A stretch of DNA of 64,000 nucleotides from Sisyra terminalis (GCA_958496175.1 OY292277.1:5146001-5210000), one strand, 5' to 3'. Positions 25,109 through 40,174 are shown, counted from the first letter of the stretch. Numbers and translations: made by a program. Notes: generated by a model from the letters alone, not told the origin.

Positions 25109-27787
25109 GTGGTTTGTTTGGGGAAAAAATTTCTCAGCACGTACAGATGGACTTATACTTTCGATTGGCACCCTTAAATTTTTTTTTTTTATTTGACGAT
25201 TTTCGAGAAAAATCAACGATGTTTAACCCATGGTTTTTTTTGACGAAAAATCTTTTTGTTTCGAAATCAAAAAATATAATTATGTCATCGTTCTAGACAT
25301 TGTTGCGAACCCGAAACTGCCTTTGGTTCGAAAATCATCCCTTATATAACGAAGGTACATGCAATTGTTGAAGAAGCCACATTCGTCTCTCCCTCTTAGT
25401 GGGAAGTGTTCATCTCTTAAACTGCCTGTTCATCCCTTAAACGTGGTTTGTTTGGGGAAATATTTGCACAGCACGTACAGATGGACTTATACTTTCGATT
25501 GGCACCCTTAAAAATTTTTTTTTTTATTTGACGATTTTCGAGGAAAATCAACGATGGTTAACCCATGGTTTTTTTTGACGAAAAATCTTTTTGTTCCGAA
25601 ATCGAAAAGTATTATTATATCATCGTTCTAGACAATGTTGCGAACCCGAAACTGCCTTTGGTTCGAAAATCATCCCTTATATAACGAAGGTACATGCAAT
25701 TGTTGAAGAAGCCACATTCGTCTCTCCCTCTTAGTGGGAACTGTTCATCCCTTAAACTGCCTGTTCATCCCATAAACGTGGTTTGTTTGGGGAAAAAATT
25801 TCTCAGCACGTACAGATGGACTTATACTTTCGATTGGCACCCTTAAAATTTTTTTTTTTTATTTGACGATTTTCGAGAAAAATCAACGATGGTTAACCCA
25901 TGGTTTTTTTTGACGAAAAATCTTTTTGTTTCGAAATCAAAAAATATTATTATGTCATCGTTCTAGACATTGTTGCGAACCCGAAACTGCCTTTGGTTCG
26001 AAAATCATCCCTTATATAACGAAGGTACATGCAATTGTTGAAGAAGCCACATTCGTCTCTCCCTCTTAGTGGGAAGTGTTTATCTCTTAAACTGCCTGTT
26101 CATCCCTTAAACGTGGTTTGTTTGGGGAAATATTTGCACAGCACGTACAGATGGACTTATACTTTCGATTGGCACCCTTAAAAAATTTTTTTTTTATTTG
26201 ACGATTTTCGAGGAAAATCAACGATGGTTAACCCATGGTTTTTTTTGACGAAAAATCTTTTTGTTCCGAAATCGAAAAGTATTATTATATCATCGTTCTA
26301 GACAATGTTGCGAACCCGAAACTGCCTTTGGTTCGAAAATCATCCCTTATATAACGAAGGTACATGCAATTGTTGAAGAAGCCACATTCGTCTCTCCCTC
26401 TTAGTGGGAACTGTTCATCCCTTAAACTGCCTGTTCATCCCATAAACGTGGTTTGTTTGGGGAAAAAATTTCTCAGCACGTACAGATGGACTTATACTTT
26501 CGATTGGCACCCTTAAAATTTTTTTTTTTTATTTGACGATTTTCGAGAAAAATCAACGATGGTTAACCCATGGTTTTTTTTGACGAAAAATCTTTTTGTT
26601 TCGAAATCAAAAAATATTATTATATCATCGTTCTTGACATTGTTGCGAACCCGAAACTGCCTTTGGTTCGAAAATCATCCCTTATATAACGAAGGTACAT
26701 GCAATTGTTGAAGAAGCCACATTCGTCTCTCCCTTTTAGTGGGAAGTGTTCATCCCTTAAACTGCCTGTTCATCCCTTAAACGTGGTTTGTTTGGGGAAA
26801 AATTTGCACAGCACGTACAGATGGACTTATACTTTCGATTGGCTCCCTTAAAAAAACTTTTTTTTATTTGACGATTTTCGAGAAAAATCAACGATGGTTA
26901 ACCCATGGTTTTTTTTGACGAAAAATCTTTTTGTTTCGAAATCAAAAAATATTATTATGTCATCGTTCTAGACATTGTTGCGAACCCGAAACTGCCTTTG
27001 GTTCGAAAAGCATCCCTTATATAACGAAGGTACATGCAATTGTTGAAGAAGCCACATTCGTCTCTCCCTCTTAGTGGGAAGTGTTCATCCCTTAAACTGC
27101 CTGTTCATCCCTTAAACGTGGTTTGTTTGGGGAAAAAATTTCTCAGCACGTACAGATGGACTTATACTTTCGATTGGCACCCTTAAAATTTTTTTTTTTT
27201 ATTTGACGATTTTCGAGAAAAATCAACGATGGTTAACCCATGGTTTTTTTTGACGAAAAATCTTTTTGTTTCGAAATCAAAAAATATTATTATATCATCG
27301 TTCTTGACATTGTTGCGAACCCGAAACTGCCTTTGGTTCGAAAATCATCCCTTATATAACGAAGGTACATGCAATTGTTGAAGAAGCCACATTCGTCTCT
27401 CCCTCTTAGTGGGAAGTGTTCATCCCTTAAATTGCCTGTTCATCCCTTAAACGTGGTTTGTTTGGGGAAAAATTTGCACAGCACGTACAGATGGACTTAT
27501 ACTTTCGATTGGCACCCTTAAAAATTTTTTTTTTTATTTGACGATTTTCGAGAAAAATCAACGATGGTTAACCCATGGTTTTTTTTGACGAAAAATCTTT
27601 TTGTTTCGAAATCAAAAAATATTATTATATCATCGTTCAATACATTGTTGCGAACCCGAAACTGCCTTTGGTTCGAAAATCATCCCTTATATAACGAAGG
27701 TACATGCAATTGTTGAAGAAGCCACATTCGTCTCTCCCTCTTAGTGGGAAGTGTTCATCCCTTAAACTGCCTGTTCATCCCTTAAAC
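25109..27787 (+). repeat. 2-mer HOR, about 670 bp, four copies
   Basis: An f unit alternates with a c or e unit: 25109+25443, 25778+26113, 26448+26783, 27118+27453 (dimer starts 669, 670 and 670 bp apart, then 670 to 27788). The first two dimers share 'ttgttccgaaatc', 'cgaaaagtatt' and 'cataaacgtgg'. Units 26448 and 27118 share 'ttcttgacattg'. Unit 26783 carries the unusual 'aaaaaaacttttttttatt' and follows a unit ending 'cccttttagtggg', a pairing seen at four other places in the array. Confidence 0.9.
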
Positions 27788-28792
27788 GTGGTTTGTTTGG
27801 GGAAAAATTTGCTCAGCACGTACAGATGGACTTATACTTTCGATTGGCACCCTTAAAAATTTTTATTTTTATATGACGATTTAAGAGAAAAATCAACGAT
27901 GGTTAACCCATGGTTTTTTTTGACGAAAAATCTTTTTGTTTCGAAATCGAAAAATATTATTATATCATCGTTCTAGACAATGTTGCGAACCCGAAACTGC
28001 CTTTGGTTCGAAAATCATCCCTTATATAACGAAGGTACATGCAATTGTTGAAGAAGCCACATTCGTCTCTCCCTCTTAGTGGGAAGTGTTCATCCCTTAA
28101 ACTGCCTGTTCATCCCTTAAACGTGGTTTGTTTGGGGAAAAATTTGCTCAGCACGTACAGATGGACTTATACTTTCGATTGGCACCCTTAAAAATTTTTT
28201 TTTTTAATTGACGATTTTCGAGAAAAATCATCGATGGTTAACCCATGGTTTTTTTTGACGAAAAATCTTTTTGTTTCGAAATCAAAAAATATTATTATAT
28301 CATCGTTCTAGACATTGTTGCGAACCCGAAACTGCCTTTGGATCGAAAATCATCCCTTATATAACGAAGGTACATGCAATTGTTGAAGAAGCCACATTCG
28401 TCTCTCCCTCTTAGTGGGAAGTGTTCATCCCTTAAACTGCCTGTTCATCCCTTAAACGTGGTTTGTTTGGGGAAAAATTTGCTCAGCACGTACAGATGGA
28501 CTTATACTTTCGATTGGCACCCTTAAAAATTTTTATTTTTATATGACGATTTAAGAGAAAAATCAACGATGGTTAACCCATGGTTTTTTTTGACGAAAAA
28601 TCTTTTTGTTTCGAAATCGAAAAATATTATTATATCATCGTTCTAGACAATGTTGCGAACCCGAAACTGCCTTTGGTTCGAAAATCATCCCTTATATAAC
28701 GAAGGTACATGCAATTGTTGAAGAAGCCACATTCGTCTCTCCCTCTTAGTGGGAAGTGTTCATCCTTTAAACTGCCTGTTCATCCCTTAAAC
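27788..28792 (+). repeat. tatatgac / aattgacg alternation
   Basis: 27788 and 28458 are the same 'tatatgacgatttaag' variant, 670 bp apart, flanking 28123 (d, 'aattgacg', 'aatcatcgatgg', 'ggatcg'). The end of 28458 ('catcctttaaac') already matches the end of 32475, so the next HOR starts just before 28793. Confidence 0.85.
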
Positions 28793-31700
28793 GTGGTTTG
28801 TTTGGGGAAAAATTTGCACAGCACGTACAGATGGACTTATACTTTCGATTGGCACCCTTAAAAATTTTTTTTTTATTTGACGATTTTCGAGAAAAATCAA
28901 CGATGGTTAACCCATGGTTTTTTTTGACGAAAAATCTTTTTGTTTCGAAATCAAAAAATATTATTATATCATCGTTCTAGACATTGTTGCGAACCCGAAA
29001 CTGCCTTTGGTTCGAAAATCATCCCTTATATAACGTAGGTACATGCAATTGTTGAAGAATCCACATTCGTCTCTCCCTCTTAGTGGGAAGTGTTCATCCC
29101 TTAAACTGCCTGTTCATCCCTTAAACGTGGTTTGTTTGGGGAAAAAATTTCTCAGCACGTACAGATGGACTTATACTTTCGATTGGCACCCTTAAAAATT
29201 TTTTTTTTATTTGACGATTTTCGAGAAATATCAACGATGATTAACCGATGGTTTTTTTTGACGAAAAATCTTTTTGTTTCGAAATCAAAAAATAATATTA
29301 TATCATCGTTCTAGACATTGTTGCGAACCCGAAACTGCCTTTGGATCGAAAATCATCCCTTATATAACGAAGGTACATGCAATTGTTGAAGAAGCCACAT
29401 TCGTCTCTCCCTCTTAGTGGGAACTGTTCATCCCTTAAACTGCCTGTTCATCCCTTAAACGTGGTTTGTTTGGGGAAAAATTTGCTTAGCACGTACAGAT
29501 GGACTTATACTTTCGATTGGCACCCTTAAAAATTTTTTTTTTATTTGACGATTTTCGAGAAATATCAACGATGGTTAACCCATGGTTTTTTTTGACGAAA
29601 AATCTTTTTGTTTCGAAATCAAAAAATATTATTATATCATCGTTCAATACATTGTTGCGAACCCGAAACTGCCTTTGGTTCGAAAATCATCCCTTATATA
29701 ACGAAGGTACATGCAATTGTTGAAGAAGCCACATTCGTCTCTCCCTCTTAGTGGGAAGTGTTCATCCCTTAAACTGCCTGTTCATCCCTTAAACGTGGTT
29801 TGTTTGGGGAAAAATTTGCTCAGCACGTACAGATGGACTTATACTTTCGATTGGCACCCTTAAAAATTTTTATTTTTATATGACGATTTAAGAGAAAAAT
29901 CAACGATGGTTAACCCATGGTTTTTTTTGACGAAAAATCTTTTTGTTTCGAAATCGAAAAATATTATTATATCATCGTTCTAGACAATGTTGCGAACCCG
30001 AAACTGCCTTTGGTTCGAAAATCATCCCTTATATAACGAAGGTACATGCAATTGTTGAAGAAGCCACATTCGTCTCTCCCTCTTAGTGGGAAGTGTTCAT
30101 CCCTTAAACTGCCTGTTCATCCCTTAAACGTGGTTTGTTTGGGGAAAAATTTGCTCAGCACGTACAGATGGACTTATACTTTCGATTGGCACCCTTAAAA
30201 ATTTTTTTTTTTATTTGACGATTATCGAGAAATATCAACGATGGTTAACCCATGGTTTTTTTTGACGAAAAATCTTTTTGTTTCGAAATCGAAAAATATT
30301 ATTATATCATCGTTCTTGACATTGTTGCGAACCCGAAACTGCCTTTGGTTCGAAAATCATCCCTTATATAACGAAGGTACATGCAATTGTTGAAGAAGCC
30401 ACATTCGTCTCTCCCTCTTAGTGGGAAGTGTTCATCACTTAAACTGCCTGTTCATCCCTTAAACGTGGTTTGTTGGGGGAAAAAATTTCTCAGCACGTAC
30501 AGTATGGACTTATACTTTCGATTGGCACCCTTAAAAATTTTTTTTTTTATTTGACGATTTTCGAGAAAAATCAACGATGGTTAACCCATGGTTTTTTTTG
30601 ACGAAAAATCTTTTTGTTTCGAAATCAAAAAATATTATTATATCATCGTTCTAGACATTGTTGCGAACCCGAAACTGCCTTTGGTTCGAAAATCATCCCT
30701 TATATAACGAAGGTACATGCAATTGTTGAAGAAGCCACATTCGTCTCTCCCTCTTAGTGGGAAGTGTTCATCCCTTAAACTGCCTGTTCATCCCTTAAAC
30801 GTGGTTTGTTTGGGGAAAAATTTGCTCAGCACGTACAGATGGACTTATACTTTCGATTGGCACCCTTAAAAATTTTTTTTTTTAATTGACGATTTTCGAG
30901 AAAAATCATCGATGGTTAACCCATGGTTTTTTTTGACGAAAAATCTTTTTGTTTCGAAATCAAAAAATATTATTATATCATCGTTCTAGACATTGTTGCG
31001 AACCCGAAACTGCCTTTGGTTCGAAAATCATCCCTTATATAACGAAGGTACATGCAATTGTTGAAGAAGCCACAATCGTCTCTCCCTCTTAGTGGGAAGT
31101 GTTCATCCCTTAAACTGCCTGTTCATCCCTTAAACGTGGTTTGTTTGGGGAAAAATTTGCTCAGCACGTACAGATGGACTTATACTTTCGATTGGCACCC
31201 TTAAAAATTTTTTTTTTTAATTGACGATTTTCGAGAAAAATCATCGATGGTTAACCCATGGTTTTTTTTGACGAAAAATCTTTTTGTTTCGAAATCAAAA
31301 AATATTATTATATCATCGTTCTAGACATTGTTGCGAACCCGAAACTGCCTTTGGATCGAAAATCATCCCTTATATAACGAAGGTACATGCAATTGTTGAA
31401 GAAGCCACATTCGTCTCTCCCTCTTAGTGGGAAGTGTTCATCCCTTAAACTGCCTGTTCATCCCTTAAACGTGGTTTGTTTGGGGAAAAATTTGCACAGC
31501 ACGTACAGATGGACTTATACTTTCGATTGGCACCCTTAAAAATTTTTTTTTTATTTGACGATTTTCGAGAAAAATCAACGATGGTTAACCCATGGTTTTT
31601 TTTGACGAAAAATCTTTTTGTTTCGAAATCAAAAAATATTATTATATCATCGTTCTAGACATTGTTGCGAACCCGAAACTGCCTTTGGTTCGAAAATCAT

Positions 31701-34700
31701 CCCTTATATAACGAAGGTACATGCAATTGTTGAAGAAGCCACATTCGTCTCTCCCTCTTAGTGGGAAGTGTTCATCCCTTAAACTGCCTGTTCATCCCTT
31801 AAACGTGGTTTGTTTGGGGAAAAATTTGCTCAGCACGTACAGATGGACTTATACTTTCGATTGGCACCCTTAAAAATTTTTATTTTTATATGACGATTTA
31901 AGAGAAAAATCAACGATGGTTAACCCATGGTTTTTTTTGACGAAAAATCTTTTTGTTTCGAAATCGAAAAATATTATTATATCATCGTTCTAGACAATGT
32001 TGCGAACCCGAAACTGCCTTTGGTTCGAAAATCATCCCTTATATAACGAAGGTACATGCAATTGTTGAAGAAGCCACAATCGTCTCTCCCTCTTAGTGGG
32101 AAGTGTTCATCCCTTAAACTGCCTGTTCATCCCTTAAACGTGGTTTGTTTGGGGAAAAATTTGCTCAGCACGTACAGATGGACTTATACTTTCGATTGGC
32201 ACCCTTAAAAATTTTTTTTTTTAATTGACGATTTTCGAGAAAAATCATCGATGGTTAACCCATGGTTTTTTTTGACGAAAAATCTTTTTGTTTCGAAATC
32301 AAAAAATATTATTATATCATCGTTCTAGACATTGTTGCGAACCCGAAACTGCCTTTGGATCGAAAATCATCCCTTATATAACGAAGGTACATGCAATTGT
32401 TGAAGAAGCCACATTCGTCTCTCCCTCTTAGTGGGAAGTGTTCATCCCTTAAACTGCCTGTTCATCCCTTAAACGTGGTTTGTTTGGGGAAAAATTTGCA
32501 CAGCACGTACAGATGGACTTATACTTTCGATTGGCACCCTTAAAAATTTTTTTTTTATTTGACGATTTTCGAGAAAAATCAACGATGGTTAACCCATGGT
32601 TTTTTTTGACGAAAAATCTTTTTGTTTCGAAATCAAAAAATATTATTATATCATCGTTCTAGACATTGTTGCGAACCCGAAACTGCCTTTGGTTCGAAAA
32701 TCATCCCTTATATAACGAAGGTACATGCAATTGTTGAAGAAGCCACATTCGTCTCTCCCTCTTAGTGGGAAGTGTTCATCCTTTAAACTGCCTGTTCATC
32801 CCTTAAACGTGGTTTGTTTGGGGAAAAATTTTCACAGCACGTACAGATGGACTTATACTTTCGATTGGCACCCTTAAAAATTTTTTTTTTATTTGACGAT
32901 TTTCGAGAAAAATCAACGATGGTTAACCCATGGTTTTTTTTGACGAAAAATCTTTTTGTTTCGAAATCAAAAAATATTATTATATCATCGTTCTAGACAT
33001 TGTTGCGAACCCGAAACTGCCTTTGGTTCGAAAATCATCCCTTATATAACGTAGGTACATGCAATTGTTGAAGAATCCACATTCGTCTCTCCCTCTTAGT
33101 GGGAAGTGTTCATCCCTTAAACTGCCTGTTCATCCCTTAAACGTGGTTTGTTTGGGGAAAAAATTTCTCAGCACGTACAGATGGACTTATACTTTCGATT
33201 GGCACCCTTAAAAATTTTTTTTTTATTTGACGATTTTCGAGAAATATCAACGATGATTAACCGATGGTTTTTTTTGACGAAAAATCTTTTTGTTTCGAAA
33301 TCAAAAAATAATATTATATCATCGTTCTAGACATTGTTGCGAACCCGAAACTGCCTTTGGATCGAAAATCATCCCTTATATAACGAAGGTACATGCAATT
33401 GTTGAAGAAGCCACATTCGTCTCTCCCTCTTAGTGGGAACTGTTCATCCCTTAAACTGCCTGTTCATCCCTTAAACGTGGTTTGTTTGGGGAAAAATTTG
33501 CTTAGCACGTACAGATGGACTTATACTTTCGATTGGCACCCTTAAAAATTTTTTTTTTATTTGACGATTTTCGAGAAATATCAACGATGGTTAACCCATG
33601 GTTTTTTTTGACGAAAAATCTTTTTGTTTCGAAATCAAAAAATATTATTATATCATCGTTCAATACATTGTTGCGAACCCGAAACTGCCTTTGGTTCGAA
33701 AATCATCCCTTATATAACGAAGGTACATGCAATTGTTGAAGAAGCCACATTCGTCTCTCCCTCTTAGTGGGAAGTGTTCATCCCTTAAACTGCCTGTTCA
33801 TCCCTTAAACGTGGTTTGTTTGGGGAAAAATTTGCTCAGCACGTACAGATGGACTTATACTTTCGATTGGCACCCTTAAAAATTTTTATTTTTATATGAC
33901 GATTTAAGAGAAAAATCAACGATGGTTAACCCATGGTTTTTTTTGACGAAAAATCTTTTTGTTTCGAAATCGAAAAATATTATTATATCATCGTTCTAGA
34001 CAATGTTGCGAACCCGAAACTGCCTTTGGTTCGAAAATCATCCCTTATATAACGAAGGTACATGCAATTGTTGAAGAAGCCACATTCGTCTCTCCCTCTT
34101 AGTGGGAAGTGTTCATCCCTTAAACTGCCTGTTCATCCCTTAAACGTGGTTTGTTTGGGGAAAAATTTGCTCAGCACGTACAGATGGACTTATACTTTCG
34201 ATTGGCACCCTTAAAAATTTTTTTTTTTATTTGACGATTATCGAGAAATATCAACGATGGTTAACCCATGGTTTTTTTTGACGAAAAATCTTTTTGTTTC
34301 GAAATCGAAAAATATTATTATATCATCGTTCTTGACATTGTTGCGAACCCGAAACTGCCTTTGGTTCGAAAATCATCCCTTATATAACGAAGGTACATGC
34401 AATTGTTGAAGAAGCCACATTCGTCTCTCCCTCTTAGTGGGAAGTGTTCATCACTTAAACTGCCTGTTCATCCCTTAAACGTGGTTTGTTGGGGGAAAAA
34501 ATTTCTCAGCACGTACAGTATGGACTTATACTTTCGATTGGCACCCTTAAAAATTTTTTTTTTTATTTGACGATTTTCGAGAAAAATCAACGATGGTTAA
34601 CCCATGGTTTTTTTTGACGAAAAATCTTTTTGTTTCGAAATCAAAAAATATTATTATATCATCGTTCTAGACATTGTTGCGAACCCGAAACTGCCTTTGG

Positions 34701-34816
34701 TTCGAAAATCATCCCTTATATAACGAAGGTACATGCAATTGTTGAAGAAGCCACATTCGTCTCTCCCTCTTAGTGGGAAGTGTTCATCCCTTAAACTGCC
34801 TGTTCATCCCTTAAAC
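28793..34816 (+). repeat. 12-mer HOR, 4016 bp, one and a half copies
   Basis: Copy 1 is 28793-32808, twelve monomers. Copy 2 starts at 32809 and runs six monomers to 34816 at a constant 4016-bp shift. Shared signatures are 'acgtaggtac' with 'gaatccac' (28793/32809), 'gatgattaaccgatgg' with 'aaataatatt' (29127/33143), 'gttcaatacattg' (29461/33477), and 'catcacttaaac' followed by 'ttgttgggggaaaaaattt' (30130-30465/34146-34481). Inside copy 1, units 31136+31471 recur 1004 bp later at 32140+32475, and a rare 'ccacaatcgtc' occurs at both 31071 and 32075, marking a local 3-unit duplication. Confidence 0.93.
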
Positions 34817-37800
34817 GTGGTTTGTTTGGGGAAAAATTTGCTCAGCACGTACAGATGGACTTATACTTTCGATTGGCACCCTTAAAAATTTTTTTTTTAT
34901 TTGACGATTTTCGAGAAATATCAACGATGATTAACCGATGGTTTTTTTTGACGTAAAATCTTTTTGTTTCGAAATCAAAAAATAATATTATATCATCGTT
35001 CTAGACATTGTTGCGAACCCGAAACTGCCTTTGGATCGAAAATCATCCCTTATATAACGAAGGTACATGCAATTGTTGAAGAAGCCACATTCGTCTCTCC
35101 CTCTTAGTGGGAACTGTTCATCCCTTAAACTGCCTGTTCATCCCTTAAACGTGGTTTGTTTGGGGAAAAATTTGCTTAGCACGTACAGATGGACTTATAC
35201 TTTCGATTGGCACCCTTAAAAATTTTTTTTTTTATTTGACGATTTTCGAGAAATATCAACGATGGTTAACCCATGGTTTTTTTTGACGAAAAATCTTTTT
35301 GTTTCGAAATCAAAAAATATTATTATATCATCGTTCAATACATTGTTGCGAACCCGAAACTGCCTTTGGTTCGAAAATCATCCCTTATATAACGAAGGTA
35401 CATGCAATTGTTGAAGAAGCCACATTCGTCTCTCCCTCTTAGTGGGAAGTGTTCATCCCTTAAACTGCCTGTTCATCCCTTAAACGTGGTTTGTTTGGGG
35501 AAAAATTTGCTCAGCACGTACAGATGGACTTATACTTTCGATTGGCACCCTTAAAAATTTTTATTTTTATATGACGATTTAAGAGAAAAATCAACGATGG
35601 TTAACCCATGGTTTTTTTTGACGAAAAATCTTTTTGTTTCGAAATCGAAAAATATTATTATATCATCGTTCTAGACAATGTTGCGAACCCGAAACTGCCT
35701 TTGGTTCGAAAATCATCCCTTATATAACGAAGGTACATGCAATTGTTGAAGAAGCCACATTCGTCTCTCCCTCTTAGTGGGAAGTGTTCATCCCTTAAAC
35801 TGCCTGTTCATCCCTTAAACGTGGTTTGTTTGGGGAAAAATTTGCTCAGCACGTACAGATGGACTTATACTTTCGATTGGCACCCTTAAAAATTTTTTTT
35901 TTTATTTGACGATTATCGAGAAATATCAACGATGGTTAACCCATGGTTTTTTTTGACGAAAAATCTTTTTGTTTCGAAATCGAAAAATATTATTATATCA
36001 TCGTTCTTGACATTGTTGCGAACCCGAAACTGCCTTTGGTTCGAAAATCATCCCTTATATAACGAAGGTACATGCAATTGTTGAAGAAGCCACATTCGTC
36101 TCTCCCTCTTAGTGGGAAGTGTTCATCACTTAAACTGCCTGTTCATCCCTTAAACGTGGTTTGTTGGGGGAAAAAATTTCTCAGCACGTACAGTATGGAC
36201 TTATACTTTCGATTGGCACCCTTAAAAATTTTTTTTTTTATTTGACGATTTTCGAGAAAAATCAACGATGGTTAACCCATGGTTTTTTTTGACGAAAAAT
36301 CTTTTTGTTTCGAAATCAAAAAATATTATTATATCATCGTTCTAGACATTGTTGCGAACCCGAAACTGCCTTTGGTTCGAAAATCATCCCTTATATAACG
36401 AAGGTACATGCAATTGTTGAAGAAGCCACATTCGTCTCTCCCTCTTAGTGGGAAGTGTTCATCCCTTAAACTGCCTGTTCATCCCTTAAACGTGGTTTGT
36501 TTGGGGAAAAATTTGCTCAGCACGTACAGATGGACTTATACTTTCGATTGGCACCCTTAAAAATTTTTTTTTTTAATTGACGATTTTCGAGAAAAATCAT
36601 CGATGGTTAACCCATGGTTTTTTTTGACGAAAAATCTTTTTGTTTCGAAATCAAAAAATATTATTATATCATCGTTCTAGACATTGTTGCGAACCCGAAA
36701 CTGCCTTTGGATCGAAAATCATCCCTTATATAACGAAGGTACATGCAATTGTTGAAGAAGCCACATTCGTCTCTCCCTCTTAGTGGGAAGTGTTCATCCC
36801 TTAAACTGCCTGTTCATCCCTTAAACGTGGTTTGTTTGGGGAAAAATTTGCACAGCACGTACAGATGGACTTATACTTTCGATTGGCACCCTTAAAAATT
36901 TTTTTTTTATTTGACGATTTTCGAGAAAAATCAACGATGGTTAACCCATGGTTTTTTTTGACGAAAAATCTTTTTGTTTCGAAATCAAAAAATATTATTA
37001 TATCATCGTTCAATACATTGTTGCGAACCCGAAACTGCCTTTGGTTCGAAAATCATCCCTTATATAACGAAGGTACATGCAATTGTTGAAGAAGCCACAT
37101 TCGTCTCTCCCTCTTAGTGGGAAGTGTTCATCCCTTAAACTGCCTGTTCATCCCTTAAACGTGGTTTGTTTGGGGAAAAATTTGCTCAGCACGTACAGAT
37201 GGACTTATACTTTCGATTGGCACCCTTAAAAATTTTTATTTTTATATGACGATTTAAGAGAAAAATCAACGATGGTTAACCCATGGTTTTTTTTGACGAA
37301 AAATCTTTTTGTTTCGAAATCGAAAAATATTATTATATCATCGTTCTAGACAATGTTGCGAACCCGAAACTGCCTTTGGTTCGAAAATCATCCCTTATAT
37401 AACGAAGGTACATGCAATTGTTGAAGAAGCCACATTCGTCTCTCCCTCTTAGTGGGAAGTGTTCATCCCTTAAACTGCCTGTTCATCCCTTAAACGTGGT
37501 TTGTTTGGGGAAAAATTTGCTCAGCACGTACAGATGGACTTATACTTTCGATTGGCACCCTTAAAAATTTTTTTTTTTAATTGACGATTTTCGAGAAAAA
37601 TCATCGATGGTTAACCCATGGTTTTTTTTGACGAAAAATCTTTTTGTTTCGAAATCAAAAAATATTATTATATCATCGTTCTAGACATTGTTGCGAACCC
37701 GAAACTGCCTTTGGATCGAAAATCATCCCTTATATAACGAAGGTACATGCAATTGTTGAAGAAGCCACATTCGTCTCTCCCTCTTAGTGGGAACTGTTCA

Positions 37801-40174
37801 TCCCTTAAACTGCCTGTTCATCCCTTAAACGTGGTTTGTTTGGGGAAAAATTTGCTTAGCACGTACAGATGGACTTATACTTTCGATTGGCACCCTTAAA
37901 AATTTTTTTTTTTATTTGACGATTTTCGAGAAATATCAACGATGGTTAACCCATGGTTTTTTTTGACGAAAAATCTTTTTGTTTCGAAATCAAAAAATAT
38001 TATTATATCATCGTTCAATACATTGTTGCGAACCCGAAACTGCCTTTGGTTCGAAAATCATCCCTTATATAACGAAGGTACATGCAATTGTTGAAGAAGC
38101 CACATTCGTCTCTCCCTCTTAGTGGGAAGTGTTCATCCCTTAAACTGCCTGTTCATCCCTTAAACGTGGTTTGTTTGGGGAAAAATTTGCTCAGCACGTA
38201 CAGATGGACTTATACTTTCGATTGGCACCCTTAAAAATTTTTATTTTTATATGACGATTTAAGAGAAAAATCAACGATGGTTAACCCATGGTTTTTTTTG
38301 ACGAAAAATCTTTTTGTTTCGAAATCGAAAAATATTATTATATCATCGTTCTAGACAATGTTGCGAACCCGAAACTGCCTTTGGTTCGAAAATCATCCCT
38401 TATATAACGAAGGTACATGCAATTGTTGAAGAAGCCACATTCGTCTCTCCCTCTTAGTGGGAAGTGTTCATCCCTTAAACTGCCTGTTCATCCCTTAAAC
38501 GTGGTTTGTTTGGGGAAAAATTTGCTCAGCACGTACAGATGGACTTATACTTTCGATTGGCACCCTTAAAAATTTTTTTTTTTATTTGACGATTATCGAG
38601 AAATATCAACGATGGTTAACCCATGGTTTTTTTTGACGAAAAATCTTTTTGTTTCGAAATCGAAAAATATTATTATATCATCGTTCTTGACATTGTTGCG
38701 AACCCGAAACTGCCTTTGGTTCGAAAATCATCCCTTATATAACGAAGGTACATGCAATTGTTGAAGAAGCCACATTCGTCTCTCCCTCTTAGTGGGAAGT
38801 GTTCATCACTTAAACTGCCTGTTCATCCCTTAAACGTGGTTTGTTGGGGGAAAAAATTTCTCAGCACGTACAGTATGGACTTATACTTTCGATTGGCACC
38901 CTTAAAAATTTTTTTTTTTATTTGACGATTTTCGAGAAAAATCAACGATGGTTAACCCATGGTTTTTTTTGACGAAAAATCTTTTTGTTTCGAAATCAAA
39001 AAATATTATTATATCATCGTTCTAGACATTGTTGCGAACCCGAAACTGCCTTTGGTTCGAAAATCATCCCTTATATAACGAAGGTACATGCAATTGTTGA
39101 AGAAGCCACATTCGTCTCTCCCTCTTAGTGGGAAGTGTTCATCCCTTAAACTGCCTGTTCATCCCTTAAACGTGGTTTGTTTGGGGAAAAATTTGCTCAG
39201 CACGTACAGATGGACTTATACTTTCGATTGGCACCCTTAAAAATTTTTTTTTTTAATTGACGATTTTCGAGAAAAATCATCGATGGTTAACCCATGGTTT
39301 TTTTTGACGAAAAATCTTTTTGTTTCGAAATCAAAAAATATTATTATATCATCGTTCTAGACATTGTTGCGAACCCGAAACTGCCTTTGGATCGAAAATC
39401 ATCCCTTATATAACGAAGGTACATGCAATTGTTGAAGAAGCCACATTCGTCTCTCCCTCTTAGTGGGAAGTGTTCATCCCTTAAACTGCCTGTTCATCCC
39501 TTAAACGTGGTTTGTTTGGGGAAAAATTTGCACAGCACGTACAGATGGACTTATACTTTCGATTGGCACCCTTAAAAATTTTTTTTTTATTTGACGATTT
39601 TCGAGAAAAATCAACGATGGTTAACCCATGGTTTTTTTTGACGAAAAATCTTTTTGTTTCGAAATCAAAAAATATTATTATATCATCGTTCTAGACATTG
39701 TTGCGAACCCGAAACTGCCTTTGGTTCGAAAATCATCCCTTATATAACGTAGGTACATGCAATTGTTGAAGAATCCACATTCGTCTCTCCCTCTTAGTGG
39801 GAAGTGTTCATCCCTTAAACTGCATGTTCATCCCTTAAACGTGGTTTGTTTGGGGAAAAAATTTCTCAGCACGTACAGATGGACTTATACTTTCGATTGG
39901 CACCCTTAAAAATTTTTTTTTTATTTGACGATTTTCGAGAAATATCAACGATGATTAACCGATGGTTTTTTTTGACGAAAAATCTTTTTGTTTCGAAATC
40001 AAAAAATAATATTATATCATCGTTCTAGACATTGTTGCGAACCCGAAACTGCCTTTGGTTCGAAAATCATCCCTTATATACCGAAGGTACATGCAATTGT
40101 TGAAGAAGCCACATTCGTCTCTCCCTCTTAGTGGGAACTGTTCATCCCTTAAACTGCCTGTTCATCCCTTAAAC
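34817..40174 (+). repeat. Nested 5-mer and 8-mer copies
   Basis: Monomer 34817 starts like 30801 and then, before its T tract, becomes the 33143 type ('gatgattaaccgatgg'). From there the five units 33143-34816 are copied to about 36491 (shift 1674-1675 bp). Next, 35151-36826 plus part of 36827 recur at 37831 onward with a 2680-bp shift (eight monomers). Unit 39507 departs from 36827 in having 'ctagacattg' and 'acgtaggtac', returning to the 28793/32809 type. The marker 'ttgttgggggaaaaaattt' falls at about 30470, 34486, 36161 and 38841 (spacings 4016, 1675, 2680). Confidence 0.9.
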
